Assembly: GCF_002980575.1 (NCBI RefSeq)
Contig: NZ_PVBS01000002.1
Location: 558,001 to 622,000, forward strand
DNA length: 64,000 nt
Reading direction: 5' to 3'
DNA from: Sphingobacterium gobiense
Lineage (GTDB): Bacteria > Bacteroidota > Bacteroidia > Sphingobacteriales > Sphingobacteriaceae
How positions within the stretch are numbered: position 1 is the stretch's first letter; each line of letters opens with the position of its first letter. The position numbers and the translations under genes are program-made. The notes beneath the pieces are model-generated. The model did not search any database and had not been told where the DNA came from. It saw only the letters and a list, made by a program, of their open reading frames with translations. Below, piece after piece: positions 48,018 to 57,395 of this stretch.

Positions 48018-51000
48018 TGCGTAACATTGTTGCCGGTATTTCTCTGTTTATTATTTTCATAACCTCCGCTTTTGCCCAATCTCCGCGTCAAACGGTATCA
48101 CTTGACGAAGGTTGGCAAACGATTATGGACGAACAAGATTCGTCCCGTTATCAAGGTTTCGAGCAAGCATCCTTCGTAGAAACTGGGGATTGGAAATCCG
48201 TAGACGTTCCGCATAATTGGGACCAATATGGCGGATACCGACGTTTGCTTCGCGGAAACCAATTCGGATACGCTTGGTACCGTAAAGAATTTACCATTCG
48301 GCAGAAACCCCAGGGAAAGCGTTTCTACGTTTTCTTTGAAGGGGTAGGGTCGTATGCTACCGTTTGGCTGAATGGAAAGCAGGTAGGGTATCATGCCGGT
48401 GGACGGACGACGTTCACGCTGGATGTGACCGATGCGATTTACACGGATGGACGCCCCAACTTATTGGCCGTGCGTGCCGATCATCCGACGCTGATTCGGG
48501 ACCTACCTTGGGTAGACGGTGGCGGATCTGCTGAGCGTGGATTTTCCGAAGGTTCTCAACCTATGGGAATCTTTAGGCCAGTCAGCCTCATTGTAAAAAA
48601 TGATGTCAATATTGCGCCTTTTGGTGTGCATTATTGGAATGATGAAACGGCGGACGAAACCGGAGCGGACATACAGCAAACGGTAGAGATACAGAATACG
48701 TCAAATAAAACCCGACAGTTGACCATTGTGACGCACATGCGTAATGCAAAGGGTAAAAAGGTATATAGCAGCAAAGATGTGCAGCAAATCGGTGCGCATA
48801 CAACGAATGCGTTTAAGTTGTCGGCCATTCATGTGGCTAAACCATCGCTATGGGATACGGAAGATCCGTATTTGTATACCATGGAAACTATTGTAAAGGA
48901 AGGACGTCGTGTACTCGATCAGGTGGAAACACCTTATGGAATACGTTCGATACGCTGGCCGAAAGGGTTAAAACCGATCGGTACGAATCAGTTGCTCGTT
49001 AACGGGAAACCGGTGTTCATCCATGGCATTGCAGAGTATGAGCATAAACTAGGCGGTTCACATGCCTTTACCGCTGAAGAAATAGCTGCGCGTGTCCGCG
49101 ATATGAAAGCGTTAGGGTTCAATTCCTTCCGAGACGCGCACCAACCGCATAATTTACGATACCAACAGTTTTGGGATGAAAACGGTGTTCTGCTGTGGAC
49201 ACAAATGGCAGCGCATATCTGGTTCGACAACGAAGCGTTCCGGACCAATTTTAAAAACCTGCTGCGCGATTGGGTAAAAGAGCGTAGAAACAGTCCCTCT
49301 GTTTTTCTTTGGGGTATAGAAAACGAAAGTACCTTGCCGGAAGATTTCACACGGGAGTGCATGGAGATCATCCGATCACTAGACCCTACAGCCTCTATCC
49401 AGCGATTGGTGACCACCTGTAACGGTGGAAGCGGTACCGACTGGGATGTGCCGCAAAATTGGACAGGCACGTACGGCGGCGACCATAATACGTATGGTGA
49501 AGACTTAAAACGCCAACTGTTAGTAGGCGAATACGGTGCATGGCGTACTTTGGAACTACATGCCGAACCACCCTATCTCCCCAACCATCCGGTCTACAGC
49601 GAGGCGCGTTTTACAGAAATATTAGAAACCAAACTGCGGCTAGCCGACTCGGTGAAAAATGAAGCCATCGGGCATTACCAATGGTTGTGGAATTCCCATG
49701 ATAATCCCGGCCGAATACAAGGGGGCGAGGGACTTCGTGATCTGGATAAAATTGGGCCGGTCAATTATAAAGGTTTGTTGACCCCCTGGGGGGAACCGAC
49801 GGATGCGTATTATATGTACCGTGCACATTACAGTGATAAGCATGATCCGATGGTTCACATCGCATCTCATACATGGCCCAACCGTTGGTTGACGGCCGGT
49901 ATTAAAGATGCTATCCGCATCTTCTCCAATTGTGAAGAGGTAGAGCTCTTCAATGATCTGGAAGATGTTTCCTTAGGCGTGCAAAAGCACCCAGGATTTG
50001 GTAGGCCATTTGAGTTCAATGGAGTAAATATACAGTATAACGTGTTATACGCAGAAGGAAGAAATGGCGGTAAGACCGTCGTCCGGGACACTATTGTTCT
50101 GTTCAACTTACCGCAGAGCCCGAATTTTGAACAGATGCGCGATGTTTCGTCAACATTGTTGAAGGGTGAAGCAGATATGCATTATCTATATCGGGTGAAC
50201 AGTGGTGGCCCAGCCTATACCGATAGATTTGAGCAACATTGGATGGCCGATCAGCCGTATACAAGTGAAACAGGTTGGGGGTCGATATCTTGGGCAGACA
50301 GCTATGAAGATATTTCCTCTATTTTTGCAAGCCAACGGCGCATCTTTGACCCAATTAAGGGTGTAGCCGACTGGTCGCTGTTTCAAACATTTCGCTATGG
50401 TCTAGATAAATTAGCTTACCGTTTTGACGTACCTGATGGGAAATATCGTGTAGAGCTGTATTTTGCCGAACCGTGGGTGGGGGGAGCAGGATTAAAAGAC
50501 GGCACCGCGATGCGGCTTTTTGATGTGGCTATCAATGATGTCGTACAAGAAAAAGATCTCGACATATGGAAGGAAGCAGGCCACGACGCGGCTCTAAAGC
50601 GTGTCTATGAGGTAACCGTGCAAGGTGGGCAGTTGACAGTTCATTTTCCACATATAGCGGCCGGGCAAGCCGTGATTCAAGCCATTGCTATCGCTTCGGC
50701 AGAGACGCAGCCTGCCAACGACAAGAAATTAACACACTTTAATGCGGTGCTGAAAGACGGAGAAAATCTTAGCATAAAACGCTGGATGGATATTGGACTA
50801 GCGTATGACTCCGTACAAAAGTTATCTTTTCAACAACTGCCTGGATATCTCTATGGTGCAGACTATTTTCCAATCAGCGACGTGGAAGACGATATTACGT
50901 TTTCTTTCCGTCAGCCGACAAACTTCTATCTCCTCTCGAATGAAGAGCAACCCGGATACGAGTTTATGGGAGACTCCATAATGAATAACAAAGGCGAATA

Positions 51001-51508
51001 TCTGCAGGTATACCGTAAGGTATTGGATAACGAAGAAGAGTGGCACTTACCAAAAAACACCAAAGCCGAGCTCGTGGTATTCCAGCAGCAGAGTGGTTTG
51101 CAACCGGCGTTTGATCTCAAAGAATCGGTGACATATAAAGCGAATCAAGCTACGGCTTATGAGGAAATGAAAAAAATAGATTTCCAGAAGCAAGAACGTT
51201 TACAATATACGGAAAACGACGGTTGGGTGGAATTCGAGATTAAGGTTGGAGTAGCCGATGTGTACGCCCTCATGTTGAAATACCATAACCCATTCGGCGA
51301 GACGAGGGAAGCTACTATTGAACTGATCACGATGGATGATGTGGTACTGAAATCCGAGGAGCGCGTTCGTTTAGAGCCTACTCGAGCAGGTAAATGGAAC
51401 TATATCGATACCGATACCGGTACGATGATCAATGCAGGTACCTACCGAGTCAGGGTAAAGTCTATCGATGCAAAGGATATTTATATTGATGCGGTTGATG
51501 TGAAGTAG
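48017..51508 (+). CDS. GH2 family glycosidase with malectin-like and C-terminal beta domains
   Basis: A 1163-residue exported GH2 enzyme (signal peptide 1-20). Domains in order: sugar-binding jelly roll (about 25-200, WKSVDVPHNWDQYGGY and YATVWLNGKQVGYHAGG), immunoglobulin-like domain (about 205-315), and TIM barrel (about 320-620). The acid/base is Glu437 in WGIENES and the nucleophile is Glu505 in VGEYGAW. Then come a linker domain, a malectin-like domain (about 720-905, KYRVELYFAEPWVG) and a C-terminal CBM6-like domain (about 1030-1163, GWVEFEIKVGVADVYALMLKY). Beta-galactosidase and beta-glucuronidase are both possible; specificity is not readable. Last gene of the first operon; TAATG overlap with GH95 shows translational coupling. 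Confidence 0.93.
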   Translation: MRNIVAGISLFIIFITSAFAQSPRQTVSLDEGWQTIMDEQDSSRYQGFEQASFVETGDWKSVDVPHNWDQYGGYRRLLRGNQFGYAWYRKEFTIRQKPQGKRFYVFFEGVGSYATVWLNGKQVGYHAGGRTTFTLDVTDAIYTDGRPNLLAVRADHPTLIRDLPWVDGGGSAERGFSEGSQPMGIFRPVSLIVKNDVNIAPFGVHYWNDETADETGADIQQTVEIQNTSNKTRQLTIVTHMRNAKGKKVYSSKDVQQIGAHTTNAFKLSAIHVAKPSLWDTEDPYLYTMETIVKEGRRVLDQVETPYGIRSIRWPKGLKPIGTNQLLVNGKPVFIHGIAEYEHKLGGSHAFTAEEIAARVRDMKALGFNSFRDAHQPHNLRYQQFWDENGVLLWTQMAAHIWFDNEAFRTNFKNLLRDWVKERRNSPSVFLWGIENESTLPEDFTRECMEIIRSLDPTASIQRLVTTCNGGSGTDWDVPQNWTGTYGGDHNTYGEDLKRQLLVGEYGAWRTLELHAEPPYLPNHPVYSEARFTEILETKLRLADSVKNEAIGHYQWLWNSHDNPGRIQGGEGLRDLDKIGPVNYKGLLTPWGEPTDAYYMYRAHYSDKHDPMVHIASHTWPNRWLTAGIKDAIRIFSNCEEVELFNDLEDVSLGVQKHPGFGRPFEFNGVNIQYNVLYAEGRNGGKTVVRDTIVLFNLPQSPNFEQMRDVSSTLLKGEADMHYLYRVNSGGPAYTDRFEQHWMADQPYTSETGWGSISWADSYEDISSIFASQRRIFDPIKGVADWSLFQTFRYGLDKLAYRFDVPDGKYRVELYFAEPWVGGAGLKDGTAMRLFDVAINDVVQEKDLDIWKEAGHDAALKRVYEVTVQGGQLTVHFPHIAAGQAVIQAIAIASAETQPANDKKLTHFNAVLKDGENLSIKRWMDIGLAYDSVQKLSFQQLPGYLYGADYFPISDVEDDITFSFRQPTNFYLLSNEEQPGYEFMGDSIMNNKGEYLQVYRKVLDNEEEWHLPKNTKAELVVFQQQSGLQPAFDLKESVTYKANQATAYEEMKKIDFQKQERLQYTENDGWVEFEIKVGVADVYALMLKYHNPFGETREATIELITMDDVVLKSEERVRLEPTRAGKWNYIDTDTGTMINAGTYRVRVKSIDAKDIYIDAVDVK

Positions 51509-51562
51509 TCTTTTCTTCATTTTTTTCTTGATAAAAAAACGAAGCAAAAAAATCAAGGCTGA

Positions 51563-51677
51563 GTATGGTTCGGCTATCTTTGTTTGACTATTCTTAAACA
51601 GAATAAAACTCACTTCGTTCAGACATTATTCTGTTTTTAACGGAATAGTCTGCTCAAAGATGGCCGCCGAACAATAC
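51563..51677. repeat. 115-base interrupted palindrome, long hairpin 1
   Basis: Four paired blocks nest in order: GTATGGTTCGGC (51563-51574) with GCCGAACAATAC (51666-51677), 11 of 12; ATCTTTG (51576-51582) with CAAAGAT (51655-51661); GACTATTC (51586-51593) with GAATAGTC (51643-51650); and AAACAGAATAA (51596-51606) with TTATTCTGTTT (51626-51636). The central loop is about 19 bases. It could be the bidirectional terminator of the GH2 and araC genes, a REP/MITE-like element or a structured RNA. The direct repeat CAAGGC flanks it at 51554-51559 and 51677-51682. Confidence 0.75.
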
Positions 51678-51740
51678 AAGGCCGTTTTACTGGCGTAATC
51701 GCGAAGCAATATGTTACGTATTGTACTATCCCTTTTTTGA

Positions 51741-51830
51741 CACTAAATGTCGCCTCCGGAACTTTGACATCTGTAGAAATTCATTCTTAGTACTGTCCCC
51801 TCTGTCAAAGATCCGCAGCGACGATTTATG
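51741..51830. repeat. 90-base interrupted palindrome, long hairpin 2
   Basis: GTCGCCTCCGGAACTTTGACA-type arm at 51749-51769 pairs with 51803-51822: the blocks GTCGC, CGGA and CTTTGACA all find exact partners (TGTCAAAG, TCCG, GCGAC). Outward, TAAAT near 51744-51748 pairs with ATTTA near 51824-51828. It shares the feature of CAAAGAT next to a CG-rich block with hairpin 1, so the two may be related elements. Confidence 0.65.
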
Positions 51831-51879
51831 AATTCGAGTGTATTTTGGTATTCATGAGCTCCCTTTGGTCGGTTTTTTG

Positions 51880-51904
51880 GTTCTTTTTTGAGGGAAAAAA
51901 GAAC
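51880..51904 (-). terminator. A-T-rich hairpin just beyond the araC stop
   Basis: Perfect 10-base-pair stem GTTCTTTTTT / AAAAAAGAAC with loop GAGGG, 5 bases beyond the araC stop. On the minus strand its right half is followed by an A-rich rather than T-rich stretch, so termination strength is uncertain. Confidence 0.5.
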
Positions 51905-51909
51905 ATAAA

Positions 51910-52785
51910 CTAATTGCGATTAAGATACCTCTTCTTATACTCCAACGGCGTCAACCCCATAACCTTTTTGAAATGGCGATAGAAGTTAGATACGTTGTTA
52001 AACCCGCATTCGAAGCAGATAACCTCTGTCGGCAACTTATTTTCAACTAACAGCCGGCAAGCATGGCTAATACGGATTTCTACCAGAAAATCGTAATACG
52101 TCTTGCGCGTCATCATTTTGAAGTACCGACAAAACGAAGTAATACTCAGGTTCGCAATATTCGCAACCTCCTCGAGTGTGATATCGTTTTTGTAATGCGT
52201 ATGGGTGTAGTTAAAAATATTATTCAAGCGAATGTTATCTGCTTCATTAGATTGATGGAAGGTCGTCTGTGTTTTGACAATTGTTTCGAACTCATCACTT
52301 TCAGCGAGTGTTTTCAAAATTTGCAATAAAGAAATTACCTTGCCGAGCCCCGTTTCGTTCACACACTCGTACATCAACTGAGCAACTATACGTTTCGTTT
52401 CGCCTTTAACGAGTAATCCACTTTTAGCTTTTTCAAATAATTTCGGAATCAAGTAAGACTCTGGGAGTTGGAGCAACTGTTTACCTAGGCAATCTGGAAG
52501 AAATTGTAACACAATCGCTTCGATATTGTAGTCCGGATTGTTCTGAAAATATTCGTCCTTGCACCGCCAGGCATGTGAAAGCTTCTCGCCTACCAAGATA
52601 ATTTCGTCCGGCGCGAACTGACTGATATTATCACCTATAAAACGAATGCCCTCACCACGGATGGTATAATGTAACTCCAGTTCAGCGTGATAATGCCATA
52701 CATTCCCAAAATTGGGCATGATGTCATGTCGGGCGGAAAATGAGTTTTCTAACTCTGCAGGAAGTTTTCGATATAAAGGCTTCAT
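51910..52785 (-). CDS. AraC-family transcriptional regulator
   Basis: A 291-residue regulator with an N-terminal cupin sensor domain (about 15-110, FGNVWHYHAELELHYTIRGEGIRFIGD) and a C-terminal double helix-turn-helix DNA-binding domain (about 190-288). The first HTH is ITLEEVANIANLSITSFCRYFK and the second lies in PTEVICFECGFNNVSNFYRHFKK, followed by the GLTPLEYKKRY ending typical of the family. The cupin suggests direct sensing of a sugar or oligosaccharide. It lies alone on the minus strand between the two plus-strand pectin gene sets and is the only local regulator, so control of one or both is the likely role (inference). Confidence 0.92.
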   Translation of the reverse strand: MKPLYRKLPAELENSFSARHDIMPNFGNVWHYHAELELHYTIRGEGIRFIGDNISQFAPDEIILVGEKLSHAWRCKDEYFQNNPDYNIEAIVLQFLPDCLGKQLLQLPESYLIPKLFEKAKSGLLVKGETKRIVAQLMYECVNETGLGKVISLLQILKTLAESDEFETIVKTQTTFHQSNEADNIRLNNIFNYTHTHYKNDITLEEVANIANLSITSFCRYFKMMTRKTYYDFLVEIRISHACRLLVENKLPTEVICFECGFNNVSNFYRHFKKVMGLTPLEYKKRYLNRN

Positions 52786-53363
52786 ATGCTACCTACTAAT
52801 TATGCATGAAGTTTATGAATTATGTACGATTATCATTTAATTTTTCGAATATAGCGTTTTTCTTCGATTCTAAATGGCAATATGCTACAATGAAAGGAGA
52901 TTGTTACATAGGTATATAAATTTTCTAATAGGTATTGGCGCCGCGCTAGTACTAATCGTTGGTGACTAAATTCAGTGCAAATATAAGGGCTTTCAATTAA
53001 TATAATGTGCAACCTTTTGATCGGTATTTTCGTTTTTTCTAGTTTGATAACGAAGTCAAGGTTCTGCACGAATCTAAGTGGTAAAATAGATTGATGATAA
53101 TATATTATATTAATTGGCTAAATTAACACATTATTAACACGATAATGTTACGTTATTTTGATCCTACGATTAGCTTTATTTGAGCTATGGTGAATTTGTT
53201 TAGTGTTAATCGGTTGTTTTTTAGATTGTTGAATGTATTTAGAGGTGGTATGTTAGTACTATGCTATCACTGACTATTTATTAGTTAGGTGTAGCATTTA
53301 TTGTACGTTTTTAACAGATCTCTTTTCAGCATATAGCAGAAGACAATATAATCATTTATATAC
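52786..53363. other. Divergent intergenic region between araC and DUF3826-susCD operon
   Basis: About 580 AT-rich bases with no convincing gene; it should hold promoters for araC and for the DUF3826-SusC-SusD set and binding sites for the AraC protein. One weak plus-strand promoter candidate is at 53281-53311. No long repeat or hairpin was found. Confidence 0.55.
53281..53311 (+). promoter_or_regulatory. Weak candidate promoter of the DUF3826-SusC-SusD operon
   Basis: TTAG (53281-53284), 19 bases, then TACGTTTT (53304-53311): one mismatch in each half of the TTTG-N19-TAnnTTTG consensus. It lies about 50 bases before the ATG at 53364. An activator-dependent promoter often deviates in this way. 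Confidence 0.35.
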
Positions 53364-54029
53364 ATGAAAATTAGAATGAAATGGTTCGCAGGGATACTAT
53401 TTGTGTTTTTTGTGAGTAAAGGTTTTGCACAGACAGAACAAGACGAGTATATCAAGGTAATTACTGAGCGGTCCGACAAGATTATTGCAGAATTGGGTAT
53501 TCTAGATTCTATAGCCTATTATCAGGCGCGGGCGCTTGTCGTAAACCAATATGCGGCGATCAATGCACATCATGAAGCGCGAGAGGCGGAGATTAAAAAA
53601 ATTAAAGAGAAGTTCGCTGGGCAGGAAGCGTTGCTCGACCAGACACGTGCGGCTTACGAAGCGGAAGAAGATGCGAGGCTGCGGGTATTGCATGCAGCAT
53701 TTATTAAGAAGTTGGAAGATGTGCTAGAACCTATGCAGATTGAAGGCGTGAAAAACGGAATGACCTATGGCGTATTACCGCTAACCTATCGTGCATTTCA
53801 GGAGATGATTCCGACATTGAAGAGCGAAGAGAAGGCGTGGGTATTACTCTGGCTTACAGAAGCACGTGAGCTGGCAATGGACGCGCCGGATTCGAAGGGA
53901 AAACATCAGATTTTTGGTAAATATAAAGGACGTATTAATAACTACCTGTCTAAACGGGGATACGATCTGCAAAAAGAGGGTGATGCATGGAAAGCGCGCC
54001 GGGAAAAAGAGAAAACAGGAGCTAAGTAA
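53364..54029 (+). CDS. DUF3826 protein, single domain
   Basis: A 221-residue exported protein (signal peptide about 1-23, GILFVFFVSKGFAQ). The rest is mainly charged alpha-helix, with conserved segments VKNGMTYGVLP, WLTEARELAMD and GKYKGRINNYLSKRGYDLQKEGDAW. These match the DUF3826 pattern that recurs twice in the gene at 59608. The family is known to me only as a Bacteroidota protein family found near pectin genes; no biochemical activity is established. It is the first gene of the second pectin operon, 89 bases before susC, and by position may be a periplasmic partner of transport or lyase activity. Confidence 0.85.
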   Translation: MKIRMKWFAGILFVFFVSKGFAQTEQDEYIKVITERSDKIIAELGILDSIAYYQARALVVNQYAAINAHHEAREAEIKKIKEKFAGQEALLDQTRAAYEAEEDARLRVLHAAFIKKLEDVLEPMQIEGVKNGMTYGVLPLTYRAFQEMIPTLKSEEKAWVLLWLTEARELAMDAPDSKGKHQIFGKYKGRINNYLSKRGYDLQKEGDAWKARREKEKTGAK

Positions 54030-54118
54030 GGTGTCAAACTAAAAGTAAACTTACGTACACACAGCAACTATAAATTTAGCGTTAAACCTATATTATTTTA
54101 CAGAGAATCAGATAAACC

Positions 54119-57100
54119 ATGAAGAGTCAAAATTTTTTTAGGAGGAAACTTTTGCGAAGAGGAGTCGGGTTGCTTTGCCTTTTATTTGCTCTATTTTCTT
54201 TGCAAGTAGCGATCGCGGCGGAGTCGTTTCATCGTGCAGCAATACATTCGGAACTTTTTGTGAACGTCACAGGAAAGGTAGTAGACCCAGAGGGAAATCC
54301 GGTGATAGGAGCTACTGTTTCTATAAAAGGGACAACGACGGGCACTAAAACAGACGTAGATGGTGTTTTTAGAATAAACCTGCCTCAGGGAGATGAGATA
54401 TTGGTGATTAGCTACGTGGGCTATAAAACCCAAGAGTATCCGGTAAACAACCAGAAGAACGTATCCGTAACTTTAGAACCTGTTGACGCATTGGATGAAG
54501 TCGTGGTAGTGGGATACGGGACACAGAAAAAAGCCCACTTGACGGGTGCAGTGGAGACGGTGGACATGGAAGCCATCCAAGATTTACCCGCGACTAATAT
54601 CGGGGCAGCACTTACGGGGCGTATCGCCGGATTAGGGGTGTCTGGAGGAACGGCCAGACCCGGCTCCAAGGCGAGATTAGAAGTTCGTACGCCCATCCCT
54701 TTCGGAAAGGACGCCGGGACGACAGAACCATTATACGTGATTGACGGTATGATCCAGGTGAACGAGCAAAACGTGCCTGAATCGACGTTATTTAACAACT
54801 TAGATCCCTCGGAGATTGAAAGCATCTCGATCCTAAAAGATGGGGCAGCCGCCGTATATGGTGTACGTGGTGCGAATGGGGTTGTGTTGGTAACGACCAA
54901 GCGAGGAAAAGAAGGGCAGCCTAAAATTTCCTACAATGGATCGTATGCAATCAATGATGCCGTTTCGCATGCCAAAATGATGAATGCATATGAATTTGGT
55001 CAGTACTTCAATATCATGAACGGTAAAAATGGAGCCAATATCTTGCCGACGGATGATAACTACCCCAACCGGATTTTTAGCGAAGACGAACTGGAGCATT
55101 TTAAAACGATAGATTACAATTGGTTGGACGATGCTTGGAAGGCTTCTTATAATACCCGCCATGCGCTTAGCGTGAGTGGAGGAAGCGATCGTGCTACTTA
55201 CTTTGGAGGTGTTACCTATAGTAAGCAAAACGGAAACTTGGGAACTTTAGATTATAATAAGTGGAATTTCCGAGCCGGAACGGACGTGAAGGTTTCTTCT
55301 AATTTTAAAGTCGCGTTGCAGGTTTCGGGTAATGAGGATCAGCTGGATAAGACCTTTAACAAAGTGTCTGGAGAAGGACCCGAGGACGACTATCGGAATC
55401 TCCTTTTGGCAGCGCCATATGTACCTGCATTCATCGACGGCATGCCGGCGAAATTACCAGGAACCGCCAACGATTTGTCAGCGTATCATTTTTTCGAAAT
55501 TGAGCGCTTAGGCAACTTAGCAGAGACGGATTCCCGCTTCTTCTCTGTCAACATTTCGGCGGAGTACGAAGCACCGTTTTTGGAAGGTCTGAAAGCACGA
55601 GGCACCTATTCACGTAATACGCGGCATTCGGTAGGTAGTCAGATTGGGACCAAGTACGATTTATATCAGTTTATTGGAAGAGGGCAACATAACCACATTT
55701 ACGACGGAGCGACCTTGGATAGACCGATCACGGTAAGTAATGGTAACCGTTTGTTCTATTCCAATAGAAGTGGAAACAACACACAGATAAACTTCTTTTT
55801 AACCTACGAAAAACAAATAGGGAAACATAACTTTAATGGTCTGTTCTCCGTAGAGCGAGGGGAGGCAGAAGGGCAACAGGAGGATGTATGGAAATCAGAT
55901 CCATTAGAGACAACAAACGGACAGTTCGGTACGGCTTTTGGCGAGATTGATGGTCGTACTTTTGCTAATGAATCTGGCTCTTTAGGGTATATCGGGCGTG
56001 TAAACTATCGCTATGGCGAGAAATATCTGGCAGAATTTTTATTCCGTACAGATGCGTCCACCAAGTTTGCGCCAGAAAACTATTGGGGTAGGTTTTATTC
56101 CCTTTCTGCTGGATGGGTGGTGAGTGAGGAAGATTTCTTCAAAAGTGTAAAAGGTATTGATTACCTAAAATTCCGATACTCTGCCGGACTGATGGGAAAT
56201 GATCAATTTCCGGCTTGGGCCTGGAGACAACGATTTTCCTACCAAGTTGGAAAAGGCCCGGTTTTCGGTGGTGACGAAAATGCGAATACAGGTATGTCCA
56301 TGGGAAGATCTCCGAACCGGGACGCGACCTGGAGTGATGAGTTTAAGAATAATTTAGGGATAGAAGCTCGTTTTTTAAACAGTCGCCTATCTACCACAAT
56401 AGATGGATATTTTAATAAAGGAACTAATATCTTGCTGGAACGTATCGGTAATATGCCGGTAACAGTGGGAGGATCTATCGCACCAGAAAACTATGCAGCG
56501 GTCAATTCTTATGGATATGAGATTAGTTTAGGCTGGAATGACCGTATAGGTAAAGATTTTCGGTATGGCGTCAGCACGCGTTTTTCATGGGGTGATTCCA
56601 AAATTATTACAATGGACAAATCTGCTGCCGATCAAGCTTATCCGTGGGTACCTTCCGAAGGAACTTCTGCAGATGTGGGGAAATGGGGGCATGATTACTT
56701 GGGAATGTTTAAAAGTCAAGAGGAAATCGATGCCTATGTCAGTGAGTATAATATCACTTCTGTCTTTGGAACCTCGGTGGATCAACTGAAGCCGGGAATG
56801 TTGTACTACCGTGATGTCCGCGGGCCATTACAAGCTGATGGAACCTTTGCCGAACCGGATGGTGTTATCGACGATAATGACTGGGTGCAGCTGAGCGACA
56901 GGGAAGCAAACAACTATGGATTTGGTATTACCCTGAAAGCCGGATACAAGAGCTTCTCATTTGAGACGGTGATTGCTGGTTCGTTTGGTGGCTGGGCTGA
57001 AATCGGCGGTTCCGAAAGAAAGAAACTGAATAATGACATTTCACGGGTGTATGATAACCGTCCGATCATTTGGAACGATATATGGGATCCAGAGTTGAAT

Positions 57101-57388
57101 CCTAATGGTACAATGCCGAATCCGAACTGGGAAGATATGTATAATCTGAGTTCGAATTTCTGGAAAGTTAGTCCATTCCGTATGCAAGTAACCAGTTTGA
57201 ACCTAGGTTATTCATTACCTGCCAAGTTGTTAGATAACTTAAAAGTGTCAAATGCACGACTGTACTTTTCAGCCATCAATCCACTTGGATTATATCAGGC
57301 ATATAGTTATAGAGACACTTATGGGGGCGCTTGGAATAGTTATCCCAATCTCAAGACCTTCTCGTTTGGTCTTAACCTGACTTTGTAA
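54119..57388 (+). CDS. SusC-like TonB-dependent transporter (pectin locus)
   Basis: A 1089-residue outer-membrane importer with a signal peptide (about 1-34), an N-terminal carboxypeptidase-like domain (about 48-125, VTGKVVDPEGNPVIGATVSIKG), the TonB-box-like LDEVVVVGYGTQKK, the plug (TEPLYVIDGM, ILKDGAAAVYGVRGANGV) and a barrel ending FSFGLNLTL. Together with the adjacent SusD and the two PL1 lyases it should import oligogalacturonide-type fragments. It lies 89 bases after a DUF3826 gene and 7 bases before susD. Confidence 0.95.
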   Translation: MKSQNFFRRKLLRRGVGLLCLLFALFSLQVAIAAESFHRAAIHSELFVNVTGKVVDPEGNPVIGATVSIKGTTTGTKTDVDGVFRINLPQGDEILVISYVGYKTQEYPVNNQKNVSVTLEPVDALDEVVVVGYGTQKKAHLTGAVETVDMEAIQDLPATNIGAALTGRIAGLGVSGGTARPGSKARLEVRTPIPFGKDAGTTEPLYVIDGMIQVNEQNVPESTLFNNLDPSEIESISILKDGAAAVYGVRGANGVVLVTTKRGKEGQPKISYNGSYAINDAVSHAKMMNAYEFGQYFNIMNGKNGANILPTDDNYPNRIFSEDELEHFKTIDYNWLDDAWKASYNTRHALSVSGGSDRATYFGGVTYSKQNGNLGTLDYNKWNFRAGTDVKVSSNFKVALQVSGNEDQLDKTFNKVSGEGPEDDYRNLLLAAPYVPAFIDGMPAKLPGTANDLSAYHFFEIERLGNLAETDSRFFSVNISAEYEAPFLEGLKARGTYSRNTRHSVGSQIGTKYDLYQFIGRGQHNHIYDGATLDRPITVSNGNRLFYSNRSGNNTQINFFLTYEKQIGKHNFNGLFSVERGEAEGQQEDVWKSDPLETTNGQFGTAFGEIDGRTFANESGSLGYIGRVNYRYGEKYLAEFLFRTDASTKFAPENYWGRFYSLSAGWVVSEEDFFKSVKGIDYLKFRYSAGLMGNDQFPAWAWRQRFSYQVGKGPVFGGDENANTGMSMGRSPNRDATWSDEFKNNLGIEARFLNSRLSTTIDGYFNKGTNILLERIGNMPVTVGGSIAPENYAAVNSYGYEISLGWNDRIGKDFRYGVSTRFSWGDSKIITMDKSAADQAYPWVPSEGTSADVGKWGHDYLGMFKSQEEIDAYVSEYNITSVFGTSVDQLKPGMLYYRDVRGPLQADGTFAEPDGVIDDNDWVQLSDREANNYGFGITLKAGYKSFSFETVIAGSFGGWAEIGGSERKKLNNDISRVYDNRPIIWNDIWDPELNPNGTMPNPNWEDMYNLSSNFWKVSPFRMQVTSLNLGYSLPAKLLDNLKVSNARLYFSAINPLGLYQAYSYRDTYGGAWNSYPNLKTFSFGLNLTL

Positions 57389-57395
57389 ACAGAAA

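Larger units (their letters stand above)
51509..51909. other. Structured non-coding region between the GH2 and araC genes
   Basis: Convergent gene ends. It holds two long imperfect inverted repeats (51563-51677 and 51741-51830) and an A-T hairpin at 51880-51904. No gene was recognised. GTACTATCCC at 51723 and GTACTGTCCC at about 51790 form a near-identical direct repeat within it. Confidence 0.7.

Noticed and set aside
51371..51613. 80-codon minus-strand frame across the GH2 end and the first hairpin
   Set aside because: Half overlaps GH2 antisense and half runs through the palindrome; not a plausible gene.
51554..51682. Insertion sequence remnant
   Set aside because: The palindrome and flanking CAAGGC hint at a mobile element, but no transposase fragment is present, so it was listed only as a repeat.
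52833..53069. 78-codon minus-strand frame upstream of araC
   Set aside because: Low-complexity AT-rich translation without motif or ribosome site, in a promoter region.
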